DNA from: Paenibacillus pedocola
Lineage (GTDB): Bacteria > Bacillota > Bacilli > Paenibacillales > Paenibacillaceae
Length of the DNA: 64,000 nt
Direction of reading: 5' to 3'
Assembly: GCF_031599675.1 (NCBI RefSeq)
Contig: NZ_CP134223.1
Coordinates: 3,534,001 to 3,598,000, forward strand
Shown one piece after another: positions 43,385 through 52,434 of this stretch. A program made the translations under genes and the position numbers. The notes beneath the pieces were generated by a model. That model did not search any database. It was not told where the DNA came from and worked only from the letters and a program-made list of their open reading frames with translations. Each line of letters opens with the position of its first letter. Within the stretch, counting starts at the first letter, position 1.

Positions 43385-45313
43385 CTATTCCAAACCTGCT
43401 TTGGGCTTGCGTCCCGCCTTCTTCAGGACCAGAAAACTAAGCGGCGGAAGCGTCAGCTCCAGGCTGTTCAGCTGGTTATGCCATTCTTTCTTGGTGCTCT
43501 TCAGCGGTTCATTATGAATCCCGGAACCCCCAAACTCGATGTTCTCCGAGCTGAAAATTTCTTCATACGTACCCGGCCGCGGAACGCCGATCCGGTAATC
43601 ACGCCGTTCCACCGGCTGAAAATTAATAATGATGAGCAGGGTATCTACAGGCTTCTTGCCTCTGCGGATATAGGAAACCACACTTTGGCCATTATCGTCT
43701 GCATCAATCCACTGGTAGCCTTCCATATCATGATCTAGCTCCCACAGCGCCTTCTCCGTCACGTAGAGTTTGTTAAGTGCAGCTGTAAAAGCAAGCATCC
43801 GGCGGTGGCTTTCGTAATCCAGCAGCAGCCAATCGAGCTGCTCCTGATCCTTCCACTCGATAAACTGTCCAAACTCACCACCCATAAACAGCAGCTTCTT
43901 GCCGGGATGGGAGATGTGATAACCCAAGAGTACCCTGAGTCCGGCAAACTTTTGCTCATAGGATCCGGGCATTTTGTCTAGCAGTGATTTCTTGCCGTGC
44001 ACGACTTCATCATGAGACAGCGGCAGAGCATAGTTCTCGGAATAGGCGTAGCAGATGGGAAAGGTCAACAAATTATGATGATAGGGCCGGGCCCCGAAAT
44101 CATGTTCTATGTAACCCAGTGTGTCATTCATCCAGCCCATATTCCATTTGTAATTAAACCCCAGGCCGCCTTCATGTACAGGCGCAGTAACGCCCGGCCA
44201 GGCGCTGGATTCCTCAGCCATCATCAGTGCTTTTGGATAGTAATGGAAAATGGCCTTGTTCAGCTGCTGAATGAAACTGATCGCCTCCAAATTCTCCAGT
44301 CCCCCGTTCCGGTTGCGCCGGTACTGGTGGTCCCGCTTCTCAAAATCGAGACGGAGCATGCTTGTCACCGCATCTACACGCATTCCGTCAATGTGATAAA
44401 CATCGAACCAGAACAGTGCATTTGAGATCAGGAACGAGACAATCTCCGGCTTGCTGAAATCAAAGGACAGGGTTCCCCAGCCCGGCTTCTCGGCCAGCAT
44501 AGGATCCGCATATTCGTACAGCGGAGTTCCGTCAAACATTCTGAGGCCATGTGCATCTTTGGCAAAATGCGCCGGAACCCAGTCCAGAATAACACCGATA
44601 CCGGCCTGGTGAAGATGATCAATGAGGTACATCAGCTCCTGCGGCTCTCCATAACGGCTGGTTGCAGCGAAATATCCCGTTCCCTGATATCCCCATGATA
44701 AATCATAAGGATGTTCGGCGAGCGGCATAAATTCCACATGGGTATAATTCATCTCCACCAGATAGGGGATCAGCAGATCACTCATCTCACGGTAGGTATA
44801 GAATTCACCGTCCTCCTTCTGCTTCCAGGTGCCGAAATGCATCTCATAAATGTTCATCGGCCCGTTGTATGGAGCTTTGTTCTTCCGCTTCCACTGATTG
44901 TCGCCCCAGCTATAGCCGCTGATATCCGCAACAACGGAAGCCGTGGCCGGCCGCACCTCTGCCTTAAACGCGTAAGGATCTGCCTTCAAAAAGCTTGCAC
45001 CTTCAGCGGATACAATCCTGTATTTGTAAAAAGTTCCCGGCTCTATTCCCGGAAAAAAACGACTCCAAAATCCTGAATCGGGTATCTTATATAACGAGTC
45101 CACGTCCTGCGTTCCATCCCAGCCGTTATGATTACCAGCCAGTCCTACATATGTCGCATGAGGAGCCCACACGGTAAAGCGTACGCCCGTCATTCCTTCT
45201 TCAGCGGCAATGTGCGCGCCCAGCATCGTATAGCTGCGATAATTCGTGCCCTCATGGAACAGGTAAATATCATCAGATGACGGGAGGTTTACTGTCTTAA
45301 GTATGTCAGGCAA
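43385..45313 (-). CDS. glgB: 1,4-alpha-glucan branching enzyme GlgB
   Basis: 642-residue GH13 branching enzyme. A CBM48 domain (about 30-125, GVRFTVWAPHATYVGLAGNHNGWDG) precedes the barrel. Region I DWVPAHFAKD, region II GMRVDAVTSML (nucleophile D), region III MMAEESSAWPGVT (acid E) and region IV LSHDEVVHGK are intact. It is the shorter type without the extra N-terminal domain of enterobacterial GlgB. The start is TTG 45313 after AAGGTGGTG. First gene of glgB-glgA, divergent from glgC. Confidence 0.95.
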   Translation of the reverse strand: MPDILKTVNLPSSDDIYLFHEGTNYRSYTMLGAHIAAEEGMTGVRFTVWAPHATYVGLAGNHNGWDGTQDVDSLYKIPDSGFWSRFFPGIEPGTFYKYRIVSAEGASFLKADPYAFKAEVRPATASVVADISGYSWGDNQWKRKNKAPYNGPMNIYEMHFGTWKQKEDGEFYTYREMSDLLIPYLVEMNYTHVEFMPLAEHPYDLSWGYQGTGYFAATSRYGEPQELMYLIDHLHQAGIGVILDWVPAHFAKDAHGLRMFDGTPLYEYADPMLAEKPGWGTLSFDFSKPEIVSFLISNALFWFDVYHIDGMRVDAVTSMLRLDFEKRDHQYRRNRNGGLENLEAISFIQQLNKAIFHYYPKALMMAEESSAWPGVTAPVHEGGLGFNYKWNMGWMNDTLGYIEHDFGARPYHHNLLTFPICYAYSENYALPLSHDEVVHGKKSLLDKMPGSYEQKFAGLRVLLGYHISHPGKKLLFMGGEFGQFIEWKDQEQLDWLLLDYESHRRMLAFTAALNKLYVTEKALWELDHDMEGYQWIDADDNGQSVVSYIRRGKKPVDTLLIIINFQPVERRDYRIGVPRPGTYEEIFSSENIEFGGSGIHNEPLKSTKKEWHNQLNSLELTLPPLSFLVLKKAGRKPKAGLE

Positions 45314-45464
45314 ATCATCACCACCTTATTGTATAGGATGCACCTATAACATTACCCGAATGTTGGGCGTTTGAAAATGATTTATAAGGCAAAAACAGGG
45401 TTTCTCTGAATAAAGAAAATTATTCTGTAATTTTTCCTGCTGTACAGCAATATATTTCACCTAT

Positions 45465-45488
45465 GTCGTTTCAAGCGCTTGTAGTGAG
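45465..45488. promoter_or_regulatory. possible cre (CcpA) site in the glgB-glgC intergenic region
   Basis: Palindromic core CAAGCGCTTG at 45472-45481, with flanks differing from the cre consensus at two positions. The divergent 217-bp region also holds a possible TTGACA at 45504 just upstream of glgC. Confidence 0.3.
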
Positions 45489-45530
45489 TTTATATTACAA
45501 GCATTGACAAAAAAATGGGAGGGATAACAA

Positions 45531-46757
45531 ATGAGTAAAAAAGAATGTGTAGCCATGCTGCTGGCAGGCGGGGAGGGCCGGAGATTGGCTCCCTTAACTT
45601 CCACTATGGCAAAACCCGCAGTCCCTTTCGGAGGACAGTATAGAATCATTGACTTTCCCCTCAGCAATTGCGTGAATTCCAAGATAGATACCGTTGGCGT
45701 ACTGACACAGTACGAAGCGAACTCCTTGCATCAGCATATCGGGTCAGGTGAGCCATGGGGGCTTCATTCCAAACCAGATCAGGGAGTAAAGCTGCTGCCC
45801 TCCGGAGTTGAAGGCCGTGACACTTATACGGGGACAGCAGATGCCATCTATAAGAACATTGAATTTATTGACAGCCATAATCCGGAACATGTGCTGATTC
45901 TTTCAGCTGATCATATTTATCATATGGATTATCGCAAAATGCTCGATTATCACATCGGCAAATCCGCTAAGGCAACCATTTCAGTCATGGAGGTCCCTTG
46001 GGATGAAGCCAGCCGCTTCGGTGTGATGAATGTTAACGAAGAACTCCAAATTTCCGAGTTTGCGGAAAAACCAAAAGTGCCGCAAAGTAATCTTGCTTCG
46101 ATGGGAATTTACTTGTTCGAGTGGGCTTACCTGAAGGATCATTTGCTGCGCGATGCCGCTAATCCGGCCTCCAGCCATGACTTCGGTAAAGACGTTATTC
46201 CGACGATGCTTGACGGCAATGATCAGTTGTTTGCTTACCGCTTCAAAGGATACTGGAGAGATGTCGGCACCGTAGACAGCCTCTGGGAAGCTCATATGGA
46301 CCTTCTGCAGGAGGATGACAACGGCTTTAAGCTGGATAATGCCCAGTGGCCGATGTACAGCCGGGCCCGCCGTAACAAACCGGCGGCTGTTAAACCGCGC
46401 GTACAGATCAAAGCAGAAGATTGCCTAGTGAATGAATCTTGCCTGCTCGAAGGCAGCCTGCAGCGTTCAGTGATCTTCGGGGGTGTAGAAATCGGCAAGC
46501 TTAGCCGGATTCATCACAGTATTGTAATGCCGAATGTCCGCATCGGGCGCGGCGTCCTGATTGAGAATGCGATCATCGGCGAAGGTGCGGTCATTAAGGA
46601 CGGAGCAGTCATCAAAGGAAGCAGTGACAATATCGTCGTTGTCGGCCCTAATGAGATTGTGGCCGCCAAACCTGTTATCCGTACACAGCCTTCCCGTCTG
46701 CTGCAAGAGGTCTATGAGAAGACCGGCAGACTCCGGGCTGAAGGGCTTCCTTCTTAA
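45531..46757 (+). CDS. glgC: glucose-1-phosphate adenylyltransferase GlgC
   Basis: 408 residues. Makes ADP-glucose, the first committed step of glycogen synthesis. Nucleotidyl transferase: [42 protein letters not shown]. The glucose-1-phosphate site is FAEKP, with [15 protein letters not shown] and [14 protein letters not shown] before it. The C-terminal left-handed helix has hexapeptide-like repeats ([27 protein letters not shown]). It is transcribed away from glgB-glgA, unlike the glgBCDAP operon of B. subtilis, and no glgD is present. GGGAGGG precedes the ATG. Confidence 0.95.
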   Translation: MSKKECVAMLLAGGEGRRLAPLTSTMAKPAVPFGGQYRIIDFPLSNCVNSKIDTVGVLTQYEANSLHQHIGSGEPWGLHSKPDQGVKLLPSGVEGRDTYTGTADAIYKNIEFIDSHNPEHVLILSADHIYHMDYRKMLDYHIGKSAKATISVMEVPWDEASRFGVMNVNEELQISEFAEKPKVPQSNLASMGIYLFEWAYLKDHLLRDAANPASSHDFGKDVIPTMLDGNDQLFAYRFKGYWRDVGTVDSLWEAHMDLLQEDDNGFKLDNAQWPMYSRARRNKPAAVKPRVQIKAEDCLVNESCLLEGSLQRSVIFGGVEIGKLSRIHHSIVMPNVRIGRGVLIENAIIGEGAVIKDGAVIKGSSDNIVVVGPNEIVAAKPVIRTQPSRLLQEVYEKTGRLRAEGLPS

Positions 46758-46787
46758 GCCTCTTCTTCCTCAGCATAATCAATTAAT

Positions 46788-46834
46788 AAAAGGGCTGAAT
46801 TACCGGTCTTGCCGACCGGTAATTCAGCCCTTTT
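46788..46834. terminator. bidirectional terminator between glgC and the histidine kinase gene
   Basis: Perfect 21-bp stem from AAAAGGGCTGAATT to its complement AATTCAGCCCTTTT with a TTGCC loop. Confidence 0.92.
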
Positions 46835-46866
46835 AGCTATATCTTAATTAGGAGCGAACGCTCTCG

Positions 46867-48297
46867 TTATTCGTAGACATTCTCCGGAAGAGCCGCTGCT
46901 GGCGGACGCTCCTCGGTGAGCGGCAGAATAACGGTCACCTGCGTACCTTTGCCGAGCTCACTGTCCATTTCCAGCTTTCCGTTATGAAGCTCCACAATCT
47001 GCTGGGATATCGCAAGCCCCAGTCCGGTCCCTCCATTCAGCGCATCGACCTGGAAGAACCGGTCACGCACCCTGGAAAGATGCGCTTCGCTGATGCCGAT
47101 TCCGCTGTCCCGCACGATTACAGCCATTTCACTGGCTGACAGACGCTGGGCGGACAGGACGATGCTGGAATCTTCCGGAGAAAACTTCACGGCATTATCG
47201 ACAAGATTGAGAAATACCTGCTTCAACCGGTTCGGATCACCTTTGATATAGATCGTGTCCTCACACTCCAGCACCAGATGAATCCGCTTCTTCTCCGCTT
47301 TGGCCCATATATTCAGGATCGTCTCCTGCAGCACTACCTTAATGTCCATCAGAACGATGGAGAGCTTCATTTCATTCTGCTGCAGCTTCGAGAAGTCCAG
47401 AATCTCTTCAACGAGTCCGATAAGACGGTCACTTTCCTTGGAGATAATCCCCATACCCAGCTTGGTCTCTTCCGGATCGTAGCCGCCCGAAATCAGCGTC
47501 TCACTCCAGCCCTTGATACTGGTGAGCGGTGTCCGCAGCTCATGCGAAATCGAGGAGATAAAGTCGTCCTTGATCTGATTGCTGCGGATAATCTCATCCG
47601 CCATATAGTTCAAGGTAGAAGCCAAATCGCCGATTTCGTATCTATAGTTACCTTTGATGCGGGCGGTGAACCTCCCCTTCGCCATTTGGGCCGAAACTGC
47701 GGTAATATTATTCAGCGGTTTAACGATCGAATTAGCCAGGCCGAAGCTGAACAGGACTACAATCACCATTACGGCCGCACCGATACCGATGGATGCCAGT
47801 GTAAGGTTCAGCAGATCTTTATCGATCCGCTCCATCGAGGTGAGATATCTGATTACATACTTGTCGCGGCTGCTGACCTGAATCAACTTGGAGACAGCCA
47901 TTACACTTTCATTCGTTCCCGCTTGTCTGCCTACCCACCGGCCGATACTGCCGCCTACCGCTTCAGGTACGTCACTGGTAGTAATGGTGCGGTCAGGCTG
48001 AAAGCCTGTTGAACTGGTAAGGATATCCCCGCTGGTTGACAGGACTTCCAGCTCTGTATAGTCCATGCTGAAGAAATCGAGCACCTTTTGCAGCTGATTG
48101 GGCGACCGCTCACCCGAAATTTCATATTTCAGGAATTCTTCCGCCGTGCTGATGTGGGTCGTAATCTTACTGTACACGCTGTCGTAATAATACGTCCGGA
48201 TTGCCAGCAGGAAGATAACCTCAACGAGGAGAAGCGCCACAAAGACTACCAGAATATAGTGCAGTACAATCTGTCTGCGCATCCCCTTCTTGATCAT
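46867..48297 (-). CDS. sensor histidine kinase
   Basis: About 476 residues. Membrane helix 1 at about 10-32, an extracytoplasmic sensor region of about 135 residues, helix 2 at about 165-190 and HAMP at about 190-245. HisKA has the phospho-acceptor H in SSISHELRTPLTSIKGW. HATPase_c has the N-box LKQVFLNLVDNAVKFS, G1 VIVRDSGIGIS and G2 GGTGLGLAISQQIV. The start ATG 48297 overlaps the stop of the response regulator by 4 nt. It is the fourth gene of an ABC ATPase-lipoprotein-regulator-kinase operon, and the lipoprotein may feed its sensor domain. Confidence 0.9.
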   Translation of the reverse strand: MIKKGMRRQIVLHYILVVFVALLLVEVIFLLAIRTYYYDSVYSKITTHISTAEEFLKYEISGERSPNQLQKVLDFFSMDYTELEVLSTSGDILTSSTGFQPDRTITTSDVPEAVGGSIGRWVGRQAGTNESVMAVSKLIQVSSRDKYVIRYLTSMERIDKDLLNLTLASIGIGAAVMVIVVLFSFGLANSIVKPLNNITAVSAQMAKGRFTARIKGNYRYEIGDLASTLNYMADEIIRSNQIKDDFISSISHELRTPLTSIKGWSETLISGGYDPEETKLGMGIISKESDRLIGLVEEILDFSKLQQNEMKLSIVLMDIKVVLQETILNIWAKAEKKRIHLVLECEDTIYIKGDPNRLKQVFLNLVDNAVKFSPEDSSIVLSAQRLSASEMAVIVRDSGIGISEAHLSRVRDRFFQVDALNGGTGLGLAISQQIVELHNGKLEMDSELGKGTQVTVILPLTEERPPAAALPENVYE

Positions 48298-48992
48298 TGT
48301 CCTTGACCCTTCCATTTATAGCCGTGCCCCCATACAGTCTGCAGGTATTCGGGCTCCGACGGATTGTTTTCGATTTTTTGGCGCAGCCGGCGGATGTTCA
48401 CATCCACAATTTTGGGATCCCCCATGTATTCCTTACCCCAGACATGATCCAGCAAGGAATCGCGGCTGAGCGGCGTATTTTCTTTCTCCAGGAAAAATTG
48501 CACCAGTGAAAATTCAGTTGGTGTCAATTCGATGGCTTCCCCGCCGCGTTTGAACTGCTTAGAGATCAGATCAAGTGTAAACGGACCGGAATGGAAGGAC
48601 ACCTTCGCCGACTGCTCGCGGTGCACATTAACCCGGCGCAGCAGCGATTGAATACGGGCAATCAGCTCCGTCGGACTGAACGGTTTGCTGACATGGTCAT
48701 CTGCTCCTACGGAGAGCGCGTAGACCTTATCCTGTTCCTGCACCTTTGCCGTCAAAAAGATGATTCCAAGCCGCTCGTTGGTTTCCCGGATACGCCTGCA
48801 CACCTCAAAACCGTCGATACCCGGAACCATAACATCCAGCAGCGCGATATCAATATCGGGCACTGTAGTCAGCTTATGCAGCGCTTCGTTGCCGTCAGCC
48901 GCCTCCAGCACTTCAAACCCGTTGCGTTTAAGATTAATAACAATAAAACTGCGGATAGATTCTTCATCCTCCAGAATAAGTACTTTACTCAT
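48294..48992 (-). CDS. OmpR/PhoB-family response regulator
   Basis: 232 residues. Receiver domain 1-115 with acidic pair EDEES, phospho-acceptor D in DIALLDVMVPGIDG, T in IIFLTAKV and K in HVSKPFSP. Winged-helix DNA-binding domain about 130-230 with ELTPTEFSLVQFFLEKENTPLSRDSLLDHVWG and VDVNIRRLRQKI. It overlaps the end of the lipoprotein gene by 8 nt and the kinase start by 4 nt. The target genes are probably this operon and others unknown. Confidence 0.92.
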   Translation of the reverse strand: MSKVLILEDEESIRSFIVINLKRNGFEVLEAADGNEALHKLTTVPDIDIALLDVMVPGIDGFEVCRRIRETNERLGIIFLTAKVQEQDKVYALSVGADDHVSKPFSPTELIARIQSLLRRVNVHREQSAKVSFHSGPFTLDLISKQFKRGGEAIELTPTEFSLVQFFLEKENTPLSRDSLLDHVWGKEYMGDPKIVDVNIRRLRQKIENNPSEPEYLQTVWGHGYKWKGQGQ

Positions 48993-50277
48993 CGATTCCC
49001 TTCCTTTCGATTGGAGCGGTTATTTTGTCGCTGTCGCTCCCGCCCGTGCTCTGCACCAGTTCTCCCCGGTAGCCGATTACCTTATCCATATCGCGCCCCA
49101 GAACTTTCCATCCGCTATTCTTGACGCGGTCCCATTCCATCTGTGTGAAGAAAGATACCTCTACAACCGTTTCTCCCGTATCGGACAGAATAAACTTCAG
49201 GGACTTATCCTGGACAGACTTCGTATCGACCGTAATCCTCTCGTGCCACTCCGGCAGGAAATCAATCACGAAACGGTCCGAAGGATCACGGTATTTCTGC
49301 GCCGTAAAGGTCAGCCCGTCCTTGCCGTCCCATTTGTAATAGGAAGTGAAATAAGGGATGGTCTCCGGGTCGAAATATTCCCAGCCTTTCGGCGGCTCAA
49401 GCAATCCGATCTCAATAATGCCGTCCCCGTCCATGTCTTCACTGATAATTTTTCTGTCCTTAAAGGTACTGGCATCCCCCGGTATCACCACGCGCAGCTT
49501 GTTATTCTCCATAACAACCATTGTAGTATAAGCCGAGCGGGAATCCACTGCCGCATCCAGTACTATACCTTCTTTATTCTCTGCTACTTTTCCTGAGACA
49601 ATATTGTAATAATTATTAAAATAAGGGTCCAGGTTATCGAGCTGATCAAGCACCTTAAACCCGTCATTAAACTGATAGGTGGTGATTTTGTCCACTTCAT
49701 TGCGTTTGAAGTACACGATCGTAATATCGGAAATCCCGTCCTCGTTCAGGTCATCGATCATGTATTTGGTATAGGGCTGTGCTAGCCGTTCTTCCAGCTC
49801 ACCGCCGGAATACGAATACACCACTACCCCCTTCTCATCACCGCGTGAATAGCCGGTAATAATGTCCAGCTTCCCGTCACCGGTTACATCCTTCAGATCC
49901 ACCGATTCCAGCTGCGTGCCGTCACCGTCAAAGACGAGCTTCTTCACCCACCCATCCTCTACCTTCTCCAGAATCATGCCATGGATCAGGACAGACTCGT
50001 TCTCGGTTAAGTAAAAAACCAGGGTCTCCATCATTCCGTCCTTATCGAGATCCTCCGTAAAAATGGAGCTGTCCTCATCCCCCGCCGGACGGATCAGCGA
50101 TGCGCTGGCCGGCATCTGTGATTTAATGGCCATCATCAGCGAAGCTTTGTCGGCAGAGAGCTCCGGCGACTTCATCTTCGAAACAGGATCGCTGATGAAG
50201 GTACAGCCCGACAGTAGGGACATGGAAAGAGCTACTGCCGCCAGACGCCTAAGAACACGTATATTCAACTTCATCAC
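48985..50277 (-). CDS. VCBS/FG-GAP-repeat lipoprotein
   Basis: 430 residues. Lipoprotein signal MKLNIRVLRRLAAVALSMSL with lipobox LLSGC. The body has several calcium-binding-type repeats: EDLDKDGMMETLVFYL, KDVTGDGKLDIITGYS, DDLNEDGISDITIVYF and SEDMDGDGIIEIGLLE, each a DxDxDG loop typical of VCBS/FG-GAP propellers. It is on the outer face of the membrane. In an operon with an orphan ABC ATPase and a two-component system, so a sensing or accessory role is likely. Substrate or ligand unknown. Confidence 0.85.
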   Translation of the reverse strand: MMKLNIRVLRRLAAVALSMSLLSGCTFISDPVSKMKSPELSADKASLMMAIKSQMPASASLIRPAGDEDSSIFTEDLDKDGMMETLVFYLTENESVLIHGMILEKVEDGWVKKLVFDGDGTQLESVDLKDVTGDGKLDIITGYSRGDEKGVVVYSYSGGELEERLAQPYTKYMIDDLNEDGISDITIVYFKRNEVDKITTYQFNDGFKVLDQLDNLDPYFNNYYNIVSGKVAENKEGIVLDAAVDSRSAYTTMVVMENNKLRVVIPGDASTFKDRKIISEDMDGDGIIEIGLLEPPKGWEYFDPETIPYFTSYYKWDGKDGLTFTAQKYRDPSDRFVIDFLPEWHERITVDTKSVQDKSLKFILSDTGETVVEVSFFTQMEWDRVKNSGWKVLGRDMDKVIGYRGELVQSTGGSDSDKITAPIERKGIDE

Positions 50278-50305
50278 TCTTTCCTTGTTTCGTGGCTCAA
50301 ATAAG

Positions 50306-51031
50306 CTACAGATGGATACGTTCCTGCGAAGTCAGACGGCGTCCTTTGACATCATGTTTAATTCTGCCGTCTTCCAGTACCCATAAACGTGTGGCATACC
50401 GTTCCGCTAGCTCCAGCGGCAGCACGGTCACTACCGTAAGCCCTGTTTCTTTGCACAGCTTGCGCAAGGTCTCCAGAACACTTTCCGCTGTCTTCGGGTC
50501 AAGACCGGTTACCGGTTCATCAGCCAGAATCACCTTCGCTCCATGCACAAGCGCACGGGCAATCGCCACCCGCTGGCGCTCACCGCCGCTGAGCTGGCTG
50601 GTCTTCATTTTAGCTTTATCAAGCAGCCCGAGCAAATCGAGCTCGTCCATCGCGCCCATATAATCATCCGAGCGGACCATCCCCGTGACCATCCGCCACA
50701 GCGGAGTCTGTGAAGATTGGCCGATCAAAACATTCTTCAGTGCAGTGCGGTTCGGATTCAGCTCCGCATTCTGCTCCAGATACGCCCACTCGCGGCGGAT
50801 CTTCCGTCTGCCGGTGAACATATTTCCCCGAACGTTAACCCCGTCTACTCTAAAGTTCCCCTTGTCCCATTTCTCGCGCAGCGCCAGGCAGCGCAGCAGC
50901 GTCGACTTGCCGCTTCCGCTGGCTCCCAGCAGCACAACCAGTTCACCCGGTTCTAATTGAAAGCTAATATCCCGCAGAACAGGAAGTTTATCCTCCCCGA
51001 CTGCTTTGGCTAAATGTTCAACTGTGATCAT
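50306..51031 (-). CDS. orphan ABC transporter ATP-binding protein (PhnC-like) lacking the H-loop histidine
   Basis: 241 residues, closest in layout to phosphonate/phosphite ATPases. Walker A GASGSGKST, signature LSGGERQR and Walker B VILADEPVTGLDP are normal. At the switch position the sequence is TVVTVLPLELAERYA, where PhnC-type proteins have a histidine (LHQ), so the H-loop His is replaced, apparently by Pro. No permease gene is adjacent. It is followed by the lipoprotein, response regulator and kinase genes. It could act with a permease encoded elsewhere or have a signalling role. First gene of the operon. Confidence 0.85.
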   Translation of the reverse strand: MITVEHLAKAVGEDKLPVLRDISFQLEPGELVVLLGASGSGKSTLLRCLALREKWDKGNFRVDGVNVRGNMFTGRRKIRREWAYLEQNAELNPNRTALKNVLIGQSSQTPLWRMVTGMVRSDDYMGAMDELDLLGLLDKAKMKTSQLSGGERQRVAIARALVHGAKVILADEPVTGLDPKTAESVLETLRKLCKETGLTVVTVLPLELAERYATRLWVLEDGRIKHDVKGRRLTSQERIHL

Positions 51032-51121
51032 AGTTCAGCCTCTCCCTGTCTTCATCTCTAATCTATAGTGTACTCTGAAAGCGGGATCAATTTCCATGCG
51101 GACATCCGTTCTTATCTTACC

Positions 51122-52270
51122 TCAATTCAGCTGCCGTGGCGAGAATAATAACCCCGCTAAGCCGAACAATATATAGAAACCGCCAAGCAGCGCGAACACA
51201 CCGCCGCCCCAGCCGAACTCAAGCAGCAGGCCGCCAAGACCCGGACCGATTATACTGCCGACACTATAATGAAACGAAGAAACCACATTGGCAGCGGGCA
51301 GCAGATTACGCGGCAGAATATCTGCTGCATAGCTAAGTCCCAGTGAGAAAAAGGAACCGACAAGCCCGCCGGCCACCATCAGCAGCAGCAAGGTCAGCAG
51401 AAAATGATCTCCTGCAAGCGGCAGCAGCGTAAAGCCCAGCCCGCCGGCCACACCGGCAAAAATCAGTATTTTCTTCCGCCCGTACCGGTCACTCCACAGT
51501 CCCAGCGGCAGCTGAAGTACCAGGCCGCCAATGCCTGCGAATGGCAGCAGCGCAGCGATCTGATCCGTGCTGAAGCCTGTGCGCAGTCCATACACCGGGA
51601 AATTACTGTTCAGGCTCGCCTCCATATAGCCGTATAGCAGGGCCGGAATCAGTGCATACCAGGCTAACTGGTAGCTCCGTCCAAACCGTCTGGCCTGGCC
51701 CTCCCCATGCTCTACTTTATCCGGATGGGAGTCAGGCAGCTTGAGCAGAACCAGCAGCAGAACGAGCACAAACAAGCCGGCAAGGATCAGGAAAGGCGCG
51801 GCCTGGCCAAACCGCAGCAGGCTTATGCCAAGCGGCCCGAGGCTGAAGCCCAGGCCGTAGGACATCCCGTAAAGCGAGAGATTACGGCCCCTGTGTTCCG
51901 CGGGTGTCATAAGCAATACCCAGAGCTGAGCAGCATAATTAATGGCGGAGTCGCCGATGCCGACGAGCAGACGCAAAATAAACCAGGCCTTGATACCGGG
52001 CAGCAGCGGGAACAGAAGCAATGTCACCAGCACAAGGCTGATTCCGGAAGCAATCAGTTTCTTAAAGCCGATTGCGCCTAGTACCCGTTCAGCCACAAGG
52101 GTCATAGCGAACGACCCGACATAAAGGGCCGCGGCGTTAAGCCCGTTAAGAGAGGAAGAGACTCCTTTTTGCTCCAGGAGAATGGAGAGCACCGGCAGCA
52201 GCAGCCCTTGGCTGAGCCCGGCGGCGATAATAACCGTAATAAGGATGATGTAATTCAGCCTGCTGTTCAA
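51122..52270 (-). CDS. MFS transporter
   Basis: 382 residues, 12 predicted helices. IIAAGLSQGLLLPVLSILL in helix 1, the loop after helix 8 LGLWSDRYGRKKIL matching the MFS A-like motif, and RGRNLSLYGMSYGLGFSLGPL in the middle of the first half. It probably exports a drug or metabolite. The start is TTG 52270 with AGGAGG 11 nt upstream, inside a 20-bp block shared with the GH13 leader. It is divergent from the ArsR-like regulator at 52435, its likely controller. Confidence 0.87.
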   Translation of the reverse strand: MNSRLNYIILITVIIAAGLSQGLLLPVLSILLEQKGVSSSLNGLNAAALYVGSFAMTLVAERVLGAIGFKKLIASGISLVLVTLLLFPLLPGIKAWFILRLLVGIGDSAINYAAQLWVLLMTPAEHRGRNLSLYGMSYGLGFSLGPLGISLLRFGQAAPFLILAGLFVLVLLLVLLKLPDSHPDKVEHGEGQARRFGRSYQLAWYALIPALLYGYMEASLNSNFPVYGLRTGFSTDQIAALLPFAGIGGLVLQLPLGLWSDRYGRKKILIFAGVAGGLGFTLLPLAGDHFLLTLLLLMVAGGLVGSFFSLGLSYAADILPRNLLPAANVVSSFHYSVGSIIGPGLGGLLLEFGWGGGVFALLGGFYILFGLAGLLFSPRQLN

Positions 52271-52281
52271 ATGAAGTGAAG

Positions 52282-52301
52282 CCTCCTAAAAGTTTTGTGA
52301 G
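52282..52301 (-). repeat. 20-bp leader block shared with the GH13 gene
   Basis: CTCACAAAACTTTTAGGAGG on the minus strand, identical to 37413-37432. In both places it ends in the ribosome binding site of the next gene. Confidence 0.7.
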
Positions 52302-52434
52302 TATATGCTTCCTTGATTAGTTCTTCCAATAAAACTTGCTTCTGAAGACAAACACCGAACATTATAGTGGACAACCTTCTTCAAAACAAGAGATAATATA
52401 TAGAAGTGACCGATTTCCTGGGGGTGCATGCTGC

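Noticed and set aside
48760..49596. 278-codon open frame on the plus strand
   Set aside because: Crosses the response regulator and lipoprotein genes on the other strand; no recognisable protein features.
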